64,000 nt of DNA from positions 44,801 to 108,800 of the forward strand of contig CAJNOI010000086.1 of the NCBI GenBank assembly GCA_905250115.1. The letters run 5' to 3'. The notes beneath the pieces were generated by a model, which was given only the letters and a program-made list of their open reading frames with translations, ran no database searches and was not told the origin of the DNA. Shown piece by piece: positions 21,546 to 32,854 of this stretch. How positions within the stretch are numbered: the first letter of the stretch is position 1; every line of letters starts with the position of its first letter. The DNA is from Adineta steineri. Lineage: Eukaryota > Rotifera > Eurotatoria > Adinetida > Adinetidae. Position numbers and translations under genes: made by a program.

Positions 21546-21767
21546 ATGGAATCTTTAACAACTAATTTACATAAAATTGATTTAGAATCAATTGTTCGAT
21601 TTATTTTACGAGAATCAAACTTATCATTATTATGTATTTCAAAGCAACGTAGAGATTTCTTTGAATCAGTGAAATATTTAATTGATTCAGAAGAACTTAT
21701 TCGTAATTGTACAATAAAACTTATTAATCTAGAATGTCAAAAATTAACTTTTTTTTCTTTTGAATAA
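21546..21767 (+). CDS. Small hypothetical ORF, probably a gene fragment
   Basis: 73 residues (MESLTTNLHKIDLESIVRF), mostly helical, no family recognised. It is squeezed between hairpins H6 (43 bp before) and H7 (about 20 bp after). That fits a gene remnant cut off at a hairpin, as seen elsewhere in this window. Confidence 0.3.
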   Translation: MESLTTNLHKIDLESIVRFILRESNLSLLCISKQRRDFFESVKYLIDSEELIRNCTIKLINLECQKLTFFSFE

Positions 21768-21787
21768 ACAAGAAACTCTTTAAATTT

Positions 21788-21834
21788 TTGAGGATGTGGG
21801 TGTGTACTCACCATCATTCACCCCCACCCTCAAG
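21788..21834. repeat. Telomere-like hairpin H7
   Basis: Left TTGAGGATGTGGGTGTG, right CACCCCCACCCTCAAGA; loop about 15 nt. Confidence 0.75.
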
Positions 21835-21862
21835 AAAATATACAATACAATTACAATTGATA

Positions 21863-23152
21863 TTAGAAAAGTCTTATCGAACAATCATGTCCAGTAAAGC
21901 CAGCCTGACAGACACACAAACCAAACTGGAAGTAACCTGTAGAGACACATCTTCCATGACATGGACTCGTACAATCATTCACACATTTAGCAAGTGCCTG
22001 ATTTCCATCATATTTAGCCCATACTAATTCTATAAGTCGTGCCTTGTCTTCAATCTGAGTATCGTTTGGAAATCTTTCTTTGGTAAGTAATTCTGATAAT
22101 TTTGTCATTCTCATTTGAGTGATTACTGGATTGTTAGGTACAGTCGTAAACCATTCATTCAATGGCATCGTTTTTACTGTTTCATTTTGTATTGAATTAT
22201 CGAATGGTTGACCACCTGCCGTTGATGCATAAACATTCTGAACATATTTCATAAATTTAGTATGATTTCCTTTGTTATGAGATTCACTCTCCGTCATTCC
22301 AAAAGAAATACCAAATGAAACTCCTGCTTGACTTGCACTGTTATGACCTTCTTCATAGATTTTTTCGATATCAGAACTATTGATTGTAATTAATTGCTGT
22401 GCTACTCCACCTAAAAATAAAATTTATATTGTCTCTATGTAGAAGGAATTAATTACCAAGGAGAATTTCATTGAGATAAGTATATCCAAACTGATCGAAA
22501 ATTGATTTTTGAATATATGATTCGGTTGTTTCACATCCAATATGGCAACATGGCATAGCAGCAATAACAGCTTGAAATTCTTCCGTTAAATCCAAACGAG
22601 GTGCAAAAAGCATTAATTTTACAAATGACATTCTTACATATGTATAATACATTGTATAATTGTATTTATAAATATTATCCAACATCCATGATGTCTCATC
22701 GGATGAACCAAAATTGACTATTCCTAAATTTACACCTGAACTTTCACTTTTACTGTAACTTTCTTTATATTCATAAAATGTACTGATCTTTTCAGTTTTT
22801 GCATTTACTTCAGATGCTGGTATACAAGTAACCTTTGTTTTAAAGAAACAATTATTAGAAAAAATAAATGATTTCTATTTACTTCGATATGTTCAGGTAA
22901 AAGTTTTTCTAAACAAGAGCCAATTGGACGTTTAGTATATTGCAATTTGAATACAGGAGCACCAAATCCTTTCATAACACAATCCCCTGAATAACATATT
23001 GGATTTCCACGTGATGGGTTATAACCAAGAGCGATTTTATTACTGTTAATTAACCAATCAATGTTCAATTGATCAGAACTAAAGTTGACTGGAAGGGCAT
23101 CAGTTATATGTAGTACAACGAATAGACAATAGAATATAGTTTTGAAATTCAT
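21863..23152 (-). CDS. Secreted MACPF (perforin-like) protein with EGF domain, copy 1
   Basis: Three exons: 22883-23152, 22457-22832, 21863-22410 (introns 50 and 46 bp; phases 0 and 1); 397 residues. ATG 23152 begins a signal peptide (MNFKTIFYCLFVVLHITDA). The MACPF-type region contains YTYVRMSFVKLMLFAP, a helix with paired Cys (MPCCHIGC) and FDQFGYTYLNEILLGG, which matches the family signature Y-x6-FGTHY. A C-terminal EGF-like domain has six Cys (CVNDCTSPCHGRC...CVCQAGFTGHDC). MACPF proteins insert into membranes in immunity, predation or development; the actual role here is unknown. It lies head-to-head with a paralogue across 333 bp. Confidence 0.8.
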
Positions 23153-23485
23153 TTTATAATGTAAAAAATACTGCACGACTCACGAACAATATAAAGGAGG
23201 TGTACAACGCAATTTCTTTATCATTCTCAAATATAAATATTTGCTATAATGATTCTTTATTTTTCTTATCTAGGTAGTTTATATGAGATTGAGTCAGTAC
23301 GGATTATTTTAATCTATTGATTTCGTCGAAACTTGAGAGTGTTTTACTTGGAAATTACGTATCAAATAATACTTATACTCAAAAATCATGTGCGCAATTG
23401 GTGATATCACAGCGAGATACAGATGGTATAAATTAGTCTGAAATTGATCATATATTCTATACTAAGTTACATTCTACAATCAATA
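23153..23485. promoter_or_regulatory. Shared bidirectional promoter of the MACPF pair
   Basis: 333 bp between the two divergent start codons. A TATA-like TATAAAT at 23427-23433 lies about 55 bp before the plus-strand ATG. TTTATATTG read on the minus strand (near 23190) lies about 40 bp before the minus-strand ATG. Shared control of both copies is inferred. Confidence 0.5.
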
Positions 23486-25004
23486 ATGTGCTCTCAAAAA
23501 ATGATTACATTTACTCTTCTATTTATCGTTATGATGATGATGTTCAATAAATCATGTGCTTACAGAATTGTTAGTGATTCTGAATGGGAAGAAATGGAAC
23601 ATTGGAATATCTATGATCGTGTTGGTCAACATCTTGATATGCGACAAACTGCGGAGATGGAAAATATGCAATGGTTACCGAATTCGAATAAAATCGGATT
23701 AGGATATAATCCTGTAAGATAGTAATGAAATTAACATAGCAAAGTTTTTATTTGTAATTTTTATAGATAACTGGTGATCCTATCTGTTACACTGGTGATT
23801 GTCATATGAGTGGATTTGGTCGAAGTATTTTCAAATTGGATTATACTAATCCACCCACTGGTTCATGTACGACAAAATTGATTCCACAATATATTGAAGT
23901 AAGACTGCCGATAAATCATCTGTCACATCTATATTATTAACGACTAATTTTTAGCTTGATTGCATTCCATCGACAGAAGTACGTGAGAAAACACAGAAAA
24001 TTTCCAATGTAAAAGAGTTCAAAGAAAGTACAGCAGAAGGAATGAGCTGGAATATTGGTGGTGGTATCACTTTTACCAATCCATTGATCCCACCTATAAT
24101 TTCACTCACTGCCAGTTATGGTCAATCTCGACAATCAACATATATGATGAATCATATCTATCGAGATGAATCTATTGTATACCATACTTATGCTAGAGTA
24201 TCTACAGTAAAATTGTCATTATTTGCACCAAAACTAGAATTGTCCGATAATTTTCGTTATGTGATTGAAAATCTTCCGGTAACTGGCACGTACACTCCCG
24301 TCATAGAAAAATATATTCAAGATTATATATTTAATTATTTTGGTTTTACATACATTACTGAATTATTATTAGGTGGAATTGCACAAATGTTGACAGTGAT
24401 AGAAACATCATCAGTAGCACCAATGGAAACGGAAGGAATTAGTGCTTCACAAATGGTTGGTTTATCCTTCAGTAAAATATTTAGTTTTAATTATAATGAA
24501 AATGAAAGTGAAAATTCAACTAAACTTCAATCATTTCAACGCTATGTTAAATCATCAATGGCGACGACAGTTGGTAAGTTTTACGTTCCAGCAATCTAGC
24601 ATTCTTAAAAATAAATCTTTTTAGGTGGTGCGCCGTATAAGGATGAGCAAAATCTCAACGATTGGTTTACTACAATTCAGAACAATCCAGTTACAATTAA
24701 GTATACTATTCAATCTATCTTTGATTTAATTACACCTCAGCGCTTTCCGAATGACACAAATATTGAAAAAAAAGCAGAATATATTATGCAAGCACTCGAA
24801 CAATATGTCAACAAAACAGCTACTGTTTATTGTGAAAATCAATGTACAAATGAAGCGCAAGGTATTTGTAAACCAATCGGAGCTTATGGTTATGGTTTAT
24901 GTTCATGCATCAATGGATATAGTGGCTTCGATTGTAGTCATTCACCTCCACCACCACCTCCAACTACGACAATCATTCCACCACCACCTCCACCAGTCTT
25001 ATAA
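23486..25004 (+). CDS. Secreted MACPF (perforin-like) protein with EGF domain, copy 2
   Basis: Four exons: 23486-23713, 23767-23898, 23955-24573, 24625-25004, with 51-56-bp introns; 452 residues. ATG 23486 starts a signal peptide (MITFTLLFIVMMMMF). NKIGLGYNP-ITGDPICYTGDC matches copy 1 (NKIALGYNPSRGNPICYSGDC), as do the MACPF core (YHTYARVSTVKLSLFAPKLEL, IFNYFGFTYITELLLGG) and the EGF-like domain (CENQCTNEAQGIC...CSCINGYSGFDC). It differs by a Pro-rich tail (PPPPPPTTTIIPPPPPPVL) and an extra intron in the first half. Last-exon phase is shared with copy 1, so the pair arose by duplication. Confidence 0.85.
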
Positions 25005-25370
25005 TATCGCAAGTGAATAATCGAGACTCTAAATTCAATATATTTATGTATATGTATTTTACTTTGTTTAAACTCGCATAATAAAAAAGACATACAATTT
25101 CTGGTTATTTGACAATTCTTTTCTTACTTTTCTTACTCATACATGTGCGAGATCATATTTATCATCTGATAAGAGGAATTTTATTTGTGGTGAAATAATA
25201 CTCATAGACGATAATATTTGTCAAAAACTTTTCTTTCTAATGAATTCTCATATCTTAACTAAGCAGATAAGAAATGTGAAAAAAAATGAAATTTGATACT
25301 GAAAAGAAAAAACACGTGTTGAGTTTTTAACTTGTCATTATCTATGTGTAAAACAGATAAGTAAAGAAAG

Positions 25371-25428
25371 GGGTGGGTGTGGATAATGTATGAGAAGAAT
25401 ACAAGCACCCGTACCCATACCCTCAAGA
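25371..25428. repeat. Telomere-like hairpin H8
   Basis: Left GGGGTGGGTGTGG, right CACCCGTACCCATACCCTC plus AAGAT, the full right border. Confidence 0.7.
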
Positions 25429-26290
25429 TCATCTTAAGTTAAATACAATAAAAAGTGATGAGTGGTAAATAATAATGATAGCCTAATATATGATTGATCA
25501 TTATCGACTACACGATGGATATTCTTGTTCGGGAAAAACAAGTGAGATTAGTTCTTCATTTCTTCTTTCTCTTCTAATGATCAAAAAATATCATATAGAA
25601 AATAAAAACAACAATGGTACAATTCGAGAGAAGATTCATCATTAATAATTTTGATTATTATTATTTAGATTTAATTGCCAATTCATTACATGATTTTATT
25701 CTAAATTTTGAGAAAGAAAACATCATTAAATTCAATCTTTTAACAATGAATGTTGTTTGAAAATATCCCTTTTTAAAATAAAAGACGTGACAAAAAACGA
25801 GAATTCATTCCAAACTTTGTGTTAATATTTAGGCATGATTAAAATCAAAATAAGATATCAATTTCAATGATCAACAAATGATTGACGTCATTAACATGTA
25901 TTCTTTAACTAAACTATTTGTCATGACTCTATTTTCTCACGTTCTTTTATGTGATTTTTGTTCGATGAATATAATCAAATCTTTGATAAAATTAATAGAT
26001 GATGGAAACATCTCCAGAAGATTCATTTTTCAGACATTTTTTTAAGCGAGTTTTCTAAGTAATATTCATTTTCTTTATTCAAATATGAATAAGAGAGTTT
26101 TTTCGAATTCTGTTTATTGCATTGTTTAGACAATCAAATGCGTATTAATGATGTTTGCTCATCATGATGAAAGATTGTATTTTTCTGCAACAATTCTTAA
26201 AATATATCAATCAATATGAAGTTTCAATGTTTATAAATATAATATTTAAAGAGAATGATCTATTCTTATATGCATCAGTATTAACAATGT

Positions 26291-26350
26291 GTAGGGTGTA
26301 GGTGTGAGTATAAGTCTAAGTACCAAATACATGACATCCATACCCTCATA
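26291..26350. repeat. Telomere-like hairpin H9 (decayed)
   Basis: Left GTAGGGTGTAGGTGTGAG, right ATCCATACCCTCATAT. Confidence 0.55.
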
Positions 26351-27095
26351 TATCTCCAATCTCATACATAAAACACACTTTGTTTGAGGATCGTCCAAAG
26401 CGCGTTATGGTTGATAAATTAAATAGATCTCTATTTTATCAGTTTATGTCCACACATTTTTCTCTTTTCAAAATAAATTGAACAATCTCTCACAGCATGC
26501 ATAGCTTTAACGAATATGAGTCGCGAATGTTTTTCTAAGTTAAGCCGGTACCATTCATATACACCGGCTCTGGAATGCCTAAAATCATATTTTCTACAGA
26601 GATGATACAGTAAAACCTCAACATCTGTAAGATGTTAAACGACACAAGTATTTAGATAATGGGAAATAATCTGGATCGATGTTTTTTCGATTCGAGTGAA
26701 TCTTAGTATTCATTGAGACTCATAAACAGTCACTGAAGAGCAATCAGGGAAATAAAAAAATTTCAGCTTTCTTCCTTGGTTAAGGTTGTTTATTAACATG
26801 TATGATGATCAGCCAAGCTTCTATATCTGTTGGTTTCCCTGTGTTCTTATCCGAATAATTGCACCCACAGCTACACCCTTCATTTATGATTTACTTGAAG
26901 TGAATCTGATACAATAATCACGTAAGTCAGAATCTACATTAGTACCTGCTTTTGCTCTATAGAACAATACTTTTCTCATGCCTATTTTGTGTGAGAAAAC
27001 TAAGCAATAGTCTTCCCACAGTAAAGCCATCTTAACTTGATTAGAAAACTATAAGAAAGTTACTCGTTCATCATTCGTAGTAGCATTTCTATTCG

Positions 27096-28903
27096 TCACT
27101 CGGCAGTTTTGTAAATAAAAAATTGGATATTGTCAACGATACAATAGTTTTCTTCGTTAATTGCATTGATATTATTGTATGTCAAATTTCTGATGAATCC
27201 AACTTTTAGCTGAACTTTGTGCATCTCACGATTAAATTGATATGATGCTTTCAGATGTTCGATGTGTATTTTATTCTTGGTTTCTAAATAATAAAACAAA
27301 AAAGTGCCAAAGAACTAGAGCAGAAATCAGTTTTTGTGATATTGTTTTACCTTGATAGATAGGATCATATGTTAAACCATTCATATCGACAAAGGTGAGT
27401 TGTATATAGCCGTATTGGTTGCCCCAACATTGGTAATCGGCGGATACATTGTAGCGGGCAATACCAGCTGAGATCAATATAATGAACTCGTCAAAAGAAA
27501 TATTCTGGGACATGGATACGGATTGCTGTAAAGTATATAATGGTGTCACTCGAAAATAGTACTTTCCGAAGTGTGCCGTAGAATTCTGGTTGTTGTACGC
27601 AACGAAACTTAGTCTTCCAGGAGCCGAGACACTCCAGCTAGTCAGATGCGTACTGTCAGTTGTCGGATTCTGAAAAATAAAATCTTATGAGTCGAGAAAA
27701 TTTATTATTCGTGATCTATTGATTAAACTAGATCATCGTAAATAATAGAAAATAGTAGACATTTAATGTATTCCGAATCAGCGATGTCCATCTCGGTTGA
27801 AAATCAGCTGCCACCGTGACATGATCGAAAACAACTCATCACTGCCGCGCCTCTATAGACATCTCTACTTCGAATCAGTTTATTCATGAGGTGAACAGTA
27901 GATTTTCGAGTAATAAAATATTCAAAACTTGTGATATCCAGAAAAAAGATCGGATTTGTACTGACTTTTTTGTAGAATTTAGAAAATTAGTAAATCATAT
28001 GCTTACATTTTGCTCGGCATCACCATTAACCACCAGATTTTTGTCTAGAATAGGCCCCCATGTTCCATTAGGCAGGATAGAATTGTACAGTTCCGATTTT
28101 GCCAATAACTCGTCTGGTATAATTGCTCCGGTTAAGTTTGTACCTATTAAATCAGTATCTTTCATAACCCATCTAGCACCAGTAAAATTACACTCGACGA
28201 GCGATGCACCAACGAAATTCACCTCGAAAAATGTCGCCTCACTAAAATCTGCTTTGTCTAACAATGCAAATCTGAAAGATGTTCGTAAGAATCGCGTTTT
28301 GATAAAAACTATATTGTACATGATGGAAAAAGAAAAGTTTGAACGATCAATGAAACAGTTGATAAACGATGCGTTCGATAAATAAACATTATGTAAGTAG
28401 AAGTACCTAAACGAACAGCTAGCGTCTACTGTTCCTCGAAAATAGACTCCATTGAAGTCAGCCTCATCGACTTTCAATACGGATGAAATTGTCTTTTCAG
28501 GTGAACGATAAACCAATTCAATGTCATAAAGAAACATGAGTAAATGTTTTTTCCGCTCCGTATCGAGTTGTCGAAGACTGGCCAACGTTTTAGCGCGAAT
28601 TTTCATCAACGTATCTTTGCTGTTATTCATTGTGAACAGTTCTGAGACGTCATCAAGATAGGTGGCGTACACTTTTTCTTTATGTAAATTTTCTGCTTGA
28701 GTATCAGACTGTTGTCGCAAGAGAATAGCATCCTGTTTGTCGTATTCACGCTGTGCAGAAGAAAGTTTTTGCTGTTGAACTGTAGTGATGACAGTGAACA
28801 GACCAATAGTTAATGGAATCAGTGCAGATAAGAATAATTTCACCAAATTCAAGCAATTAAATTTTGTTGTCTTCTGACCACTGTTAAAAACAGAGATTGC
28901 CAT
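27096..28903 (-). CDS. Membrane protein with pentapeptide repeats
   Basis: Three exons: 28007-28903, 27351-27669, 27096-27283 (introns 337 and 67 bp; phases 0 and 1); 467 residues from ATG 28903 (MAISVFNSG). One transmembrane helix (about residues 22-44, LVKLFLSALIPLTIGLFTVI) is followed by a helical Gln/Glu/Lys segment. Then comes a run of pentapeptide repeats (about 145-275; ADFNGVYFRG, ADFSEATFFEVNFVGASLVECNFTGA, DLIGTNLTGA), which fold as a right-handed quadrilateral helix and are far commoner in bacteria. The last two exons form a separate beta-rich extracellular domain with Cys and N-glycosylation sites (VSAPGRLSFVAYNNQ, YQCWGNQYGYIQLTF). Function unknown; surface binding is a guess. 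Confidence 0.7.
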
Positions 28904-29186
28904 TTGAATACTTTTGTTCAACGAACGTTTATGATGAGATTCTGATATTTGCCTTTATTACTTTTATTTCTCTCTCTAGCAGACATTTTATTGGAATTAA
29001 ATAACATGAAAGAAATACGATCTCATGAAAAAACAATACGTGATGTTCATCACTCTTGTATGAACTGCTCAAGAAAAATAATGAATAAATCGAGATATTG
29101 GCACGTATATTCGAAGAAAATAAGTGGAAAAGGTATTTAAATCACATTTTTTATTCTTCGAAAAGATCTCATGGTAAGGATAAAAA

Positions 29187-29285
29187 AGGTGGGTGGCGAT
29201 GTAGGTGAGGAAGAGACGTGAGAGTGTGGATGTGGATAAATAAAAGATGACTTCACATCCTCATCCAGATTTAGATCCACCCTCA
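29187..29285. repeat. Telomere-like hairpin H10 (decayed, long)
   Basis: Left AGGTGGGTGGCGATGTAGGTG and GAGTGTGGATGTGG, right CACATCCTCATCCAG and GATCCACCCTCA. Confidence 0.55.
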
Positions 29286-29364
29286 TTTCTGCTTTTTATA
29301 TATCTGATGTGTTTTTATTTTAAAAAGATCCAAATACTCAAAGAAAAAACTTTTTTCGATAGAT

Positions 29365-29905
29365 ACTTATTGCGCATAGAGAAATAAAGAACGTGATTAA
29401 AAGTAAGTCCTGACAAAGCAGATTATTTAACGGAGTCAAATAAAAAAAGACATCAAACTAATAATGACTTATTTATTGACAATGATAGTTGATATCTTAT
29501 TTTCACCAAATACATGTCCGATGATTAAGGCAGGTTTTGATTATTTCTTCTTTCCCTTCATCACGTTCTTCTTTACTAAAATCAAAGGTTTCTCTATAAA
29601 ATCAAAAATAAGAAAAGGATCATGTCGAAGTTAAATGCCATTCTGTGTTGTCGAATTTCGAAAAGAATGAAATTCAATGAAAAATATCGAATTAAATAAT
29701 CAATTTCTTATCATACCTACAACGAACGAAACCTTCTCTAGGAAACTAGTTTTCTCTTTGTATTGTGTTGGAAGAAATGAATAAGAGAGAAAATCTTCAA
29801 CAAGTGCGATTTTGTTTTAGCCGAAGACAAAGAAGAAGCAGAAGAAAAAGAAAAAGGTTATTTTATTAGTTAACTAATTCACCAAAAAAAAAAATCTTGT
29901 TATAT
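29365..29905 (+). repeat. Inverted duplicate of the 5' flank of the NHL/GPI gene
   Basis: Read forward, this stretch matches the reverse complement of 61058-61575. Shared blocks include TGCGCATAGA, AAAGAACGTGATTAAAA, GTCCTGACAAAGCAGATTAT, AAAAAAAGACATCA, ATGATAGTTGATATCTTATT, GAAACCTTCTCTAG and TTAGTTAACTAATT. It is the promoter and 5' flank of a paralogous gene copy whose broken remains follow at 29906. Confidence 0.75.
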
Positions 29906-30108
29906 GATGTGGAATATCTACGTATTTATCATTATTCTTCTGTTCATTCTCAAAAATATTTCAACTCATTCAAACCATATGAAAACCTACTCTTAGACGA
30001 TGCTCACAGCTGCAATCAAAGTCAATGTAGATTCACAATTGCTCTTGAAACCAGTATTATATATATATATATATATTTGATTGTGACAGCATTTGGTATC
30101 GATGCGAT
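29906..30108 (+). pseudogene. Broken copy of the NHL/GPI surface gene
   Basis: Begins with ATGTGGAATATCTACGTATT, the counterpart of the signal-peptide exon at 61057-60994 (same MWNIYVFIIILL reading). Near 29955 it jumps straight into the middle of the 129-residue module of exon 4 (YFNSFKPYENLLLDDAHSC, CRFTIALETSI, against YFNLLNPKENLIVDNDDSC, FRFTVALETSI). The whole NHL propeller and first module are missing, and the parts are out of frame. A (TA)n run inside has expanded. Homology stops at GATAGGT, exactly where hairpin H11 starts. Open frames at 30109-30450 beyond it are not recognisable. Confidence 0.75.
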
Positions 30109-30172
30109 AGGTGTGGGTGTGGATGTCTCCTCTGCTCACCCATACCCTCATCCACACCCACACCCTCAAGAT
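30109..30172. repeat. Telomere-like hairpin H11, at a homology breakpoint
   Basis: Left GGTGTGGGTGTGGATG, right CATCCACACCCACACCCTC plus AAGAT. It interrupts the decayed surface-gene copy at the codons equivalent to ATIGT of the intact gene. Confidence 0.8.
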
Positions 30173-30578
30173 AATACACAATTGATCATGTTGAGTAGTA
30201 GAATATCAACTAGCAAACTTCTGTCAACTGACATTCATTCAATATGATTGTATACTTCATCGTCGAATCGGCATCATCAAAATACCACACAGTTTCAGAC
30301 ATTCATTTCGGCGATGTGTATAATGATCCTTCGATCTATACTACAGGATTACTATTGCTTTTACGAAAACAAAAAATCAGTAATATGAAACTATACTCAA
30401 GTGTCTATCAATCTACAAATAATAACGCTGAAGAGACATATACCTAATCCTTTCATTAAAGTTATTCTATTCTATCAGTATTTTCCGCGAAACATATATA
30501 TCATTGAAAACTAATCCTCAATTTTAAATATATATATATGCTGTGAAAAGTATTTTTTTCTTCATTCAATCTAACTCC

Positions 30579-31351
30579 ATGTCAATCTTCAATTTTCAAT
30601 ACATTCTTTCACTTTTCACTATTATCATTGTCTGCCTGACTGTCAGTCATGGTATGCCATATAGTAATGGTCAAAGTCCAAGGGCTAATCAAAATCGTAA
30701 TTTCGTTCAATTCGGTAATATGATTCTCAGCGGTATGGGCAACCCATTAGGCTACAACGGTTATGGCTGTTGGTAAGATAATTTTCTCTTTATGTGGACT
30801 AAGCAATGCTTGAGACGATACATTTATTTATTCATTGAAGGTGTGGTAAAGGTAATCGCGGTGATCTTGTCGTCGATGAAACAGATCGTTGTTGTCAAAT
30901 CCATGATAGATGTTGGGAAGCTGTTGAGATCAACCATGGCTGTGATCCATTCTGGAGAATTTATGATTACAAGACATTGGCTAATCACACAATTCAATGT
31001 ACCGATCCAATAAAAACATGTGATTATCACAGTTGTCAATGCGACAAAGCTGCTGTTGAATGTTTTGCTCGTCATCGAAATACAAGCTATGATTCAGACT
31101 TTGACAATTGGAAAGGTCTTTGTACTACAGCTACCAGATCACCAGAAAACGATCCTGAAACATGTCCACCAGTATGGGATGCCAGTGAAAAATATACTTC
31201 TGGTAGTTTAGTGAGCATTCATGGAATCGTATATCAGTCGCTATATACGAGCAGTCCAGGCCAAAATCCTTTGAATAACCTGGCTACATCACACTATCAT
31301 GGAATTATGGCAACTTGGAAGAAGTTAAACGAATGTCGACGAACGATATAG
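30579..31351 (+). CDS. Secreted phospholipase A2 with carbohydrate-binding tail
   Basis: Two exons, 30579-30772 and 30841-31351 (68-bp intron, phase 2); 234 residues from ATG (MSIFNFQYILSL). Signal peptide ends near SHG. The calcium loop YGCWCGKGNRG spans the splice. The active-site helix reads DRCCQIHDRCW (catalytic His-Asp), and the second helix CQCDKAAVECFA carries the second Asp. Disulfide Cys are in place for a secreted PLA2, which hydrolyses the sn-2 ester of phospholipids. After the PLA2 domain a ~60-residue module (CPPVWDASEKYTSGSLVSIHGIVYQSL...WKKLNEC) looks like a CBM5/12-type chitin-binding module. That pairing suggests digestion or defence at chitin-bearing surfaces; this is inference. 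Confidence 0.85.
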
Positions 31352-31876
31352 GCTGATTATTTTTGAAAAACGAAATAAAAAAGAAAATTTTGCACGTAAT
31401 TGTTTTGTAAATATAAGAAGTGAAAAGATAAGTGATCATGGAGTTTAAAAATGGATGATTTCCATGATGGACATATAACAAACAAGAAGTTTCAACATAG
31501 TTTTTCTTTCGAAAATCTTCTTACTAAATTAACTATTGATACTATATGGATCAAACTTAGTATTAACGTCGATATGATGCGTTTTACATTCACAAAAATG
31601 TGTATAAGATAAAACAAATGAAGATGACGTATGACGTCACATTATAACCTGAAGATTAAAAATACAAGCCATCAATCTGTAATTCTATTCATTGTCACTT
31701 CATTGAATTATTCTAAAAGCACATTATCTTCTTAATATTTACAACTAATACAATAAGACATAAATCAGTCAACGTTGACAGTTACTTTTAATTTAAAATA
31801 TTTATTATGAAAGTGACATTTATTTTGAAAACTTTTATATAAAAGAATCATTCTGTTTATCTTTTCCAATTCAAAA
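31352..31876 (+). promoter_or_regulatory. 5' flank of GPCR gene with TATA-like box
   Basis: TATATAAAA at 31836-31844 lies about 33 bp before the ATG of the receptor gene. TGACGTATGACGTCAC near 31627 holds a perfect CRE-like TGACGTCA. Otherwise AT-rich with nothing else seen. Confidence 0.4.
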
Positions 31877-32854
31877 ATGTCTTTATCAACAGTATTATAT
31901 TCAACTCAAGAAAATGTATTAAAATTTGGTGGCCCAATCGTATTATTTATTGGAACTATTGGTTGTATATTAAATTTAATGGTATTTACTAAGAATAGTT
32001 TACGAAAAAATCCGTGTACAATCTGTTTAATAGCTGTAAATATTGTTGATATTATCTATTTTTATTTGGGTTTTCTTTTAACAATACTTGCAGTTGGTTA
32101 TAATACTGATTTAAGTATCAGTAGTATTGGTTTTTGTCGATTTCGTTTCTATATTTCATTTGTTTTGACATGTTCACAACCAACCTGTCTTATCTTAGCA
32201 TCAATTGATCGTACATTAATCACTTCAAAAAATGTTGAAACTCGACAACGTAGTACACGTCGTTTGATTATTACAAGTTTGATTAGTTTGATTTTATTTT
32301 ATGCCATCGTTGAAATTCATGGATTATTATTTATGGAAATTTTACAATATGGACCTAATTATTTTGTTTGTTTTTATCAACCAGGTACATATACAACATT
32401 TATGGGTTATCATGCACTTATTGTTAATGGTTTTATTCCACCTTTATTAATGGCAATATTTGGATTGTGGACAGTGAAGAATGTTCGTAATGTTCAACGT
32501 AGATTACCAATCACTCATGCTACAAATAGAGAACATGTAAACATCGGTAGACCATATGTAATTCAATCGAAAGATAGGCAACTTATTCGCATGTTACTTG
32601 TAGATATTATTGCTTTTATTATTTTTAAATTTCCAGTTACAATTATACTTATTTATCAACAAATTACACAATATAATCAAAAATCTTCAGAACAACAAAT
32701 TATTGAACAATCATTTCTACAATTATCATACTTTTGGTATTTTATTGATAGTAGTATTGGTTGTTATACAAATATTTTAGTATCAAAAACATTTCGTGCA
32801 GAACTGAAAAATATTCTCTCAAATATTAGTCTTTTCTTTTGTCGTCGACCCTGA
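31877..32854 (+). CDS. Rhodopsin-like seven-transmembrane receptor (GPCR)
   Basis: Single exon, 325 residues, ATG 31877 (MSLSTVLYST). Seven hydrophobic segments: GGPIVLFIGTIGCILNLMVF (TM1, with GxxxN), a TM2 with NIVDIIYFYLGF, Cys before TM3, SIDRTL at the TM3 end for DRY, TM4 and TM5, then LLVDIIAFIIFKFPVTIIL (TM6, FKFP) and TM7 with SSIGCYTNILVS. A basic third loop (RRLP...KDRQLIRM) fits G-protein coupling. It has no intron, unlike the receptor at 19.7-20.7 kb, and belongs to another subfamily. Ligand unknown. Confidence 0.75.
   Translation: MSLSTVLYSTQENVLKFGGPIVLFIGTIGCILNLMVFTKNSLRKNPCTICLIAVNIVDIIYFYLGFLLTILAVGYNTDLSISSIGFCRFRFYISFVLTCSQPTCLILASIDRTLITSKNVETRQRSTRRLIITSLISLILFYAIVEIHGLLFMEILQYGPNYFVCFYQPGTYTTFMGYHALIVNGFIPPLLMAIFGLWTVKNVRNVQRRLPITHATNREHVNIGRPYVIQSKDRQLIRMLLVDIIAFIIFKFPVTIILIYQQITQYNQKSSEQQIIEQSFLQLSYFWYFIDSSIGCYTNILVSKTFRAELKNILSNISLFFCRRP

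Larger units (their letters stand above)
25005..27095. other. 2.1-kb gene-free stretch with two hairpins
   Basis: AT-rich, no open frame with recognisable content. Contains hairpins H8 and H9 and a lone C-rich arm at 26861-26880 (GCACCCACAGCTACACCCT). Confidence 0.5.

Noticed and set aside
28949-29140. Small frame MPLLLLFLSLADILLELNNM as a peptide gene
   Set aside because: Begins at the 5' edge of the pentapeptide gene on the other strand, no splice or promoter signal, and no recognisable product.
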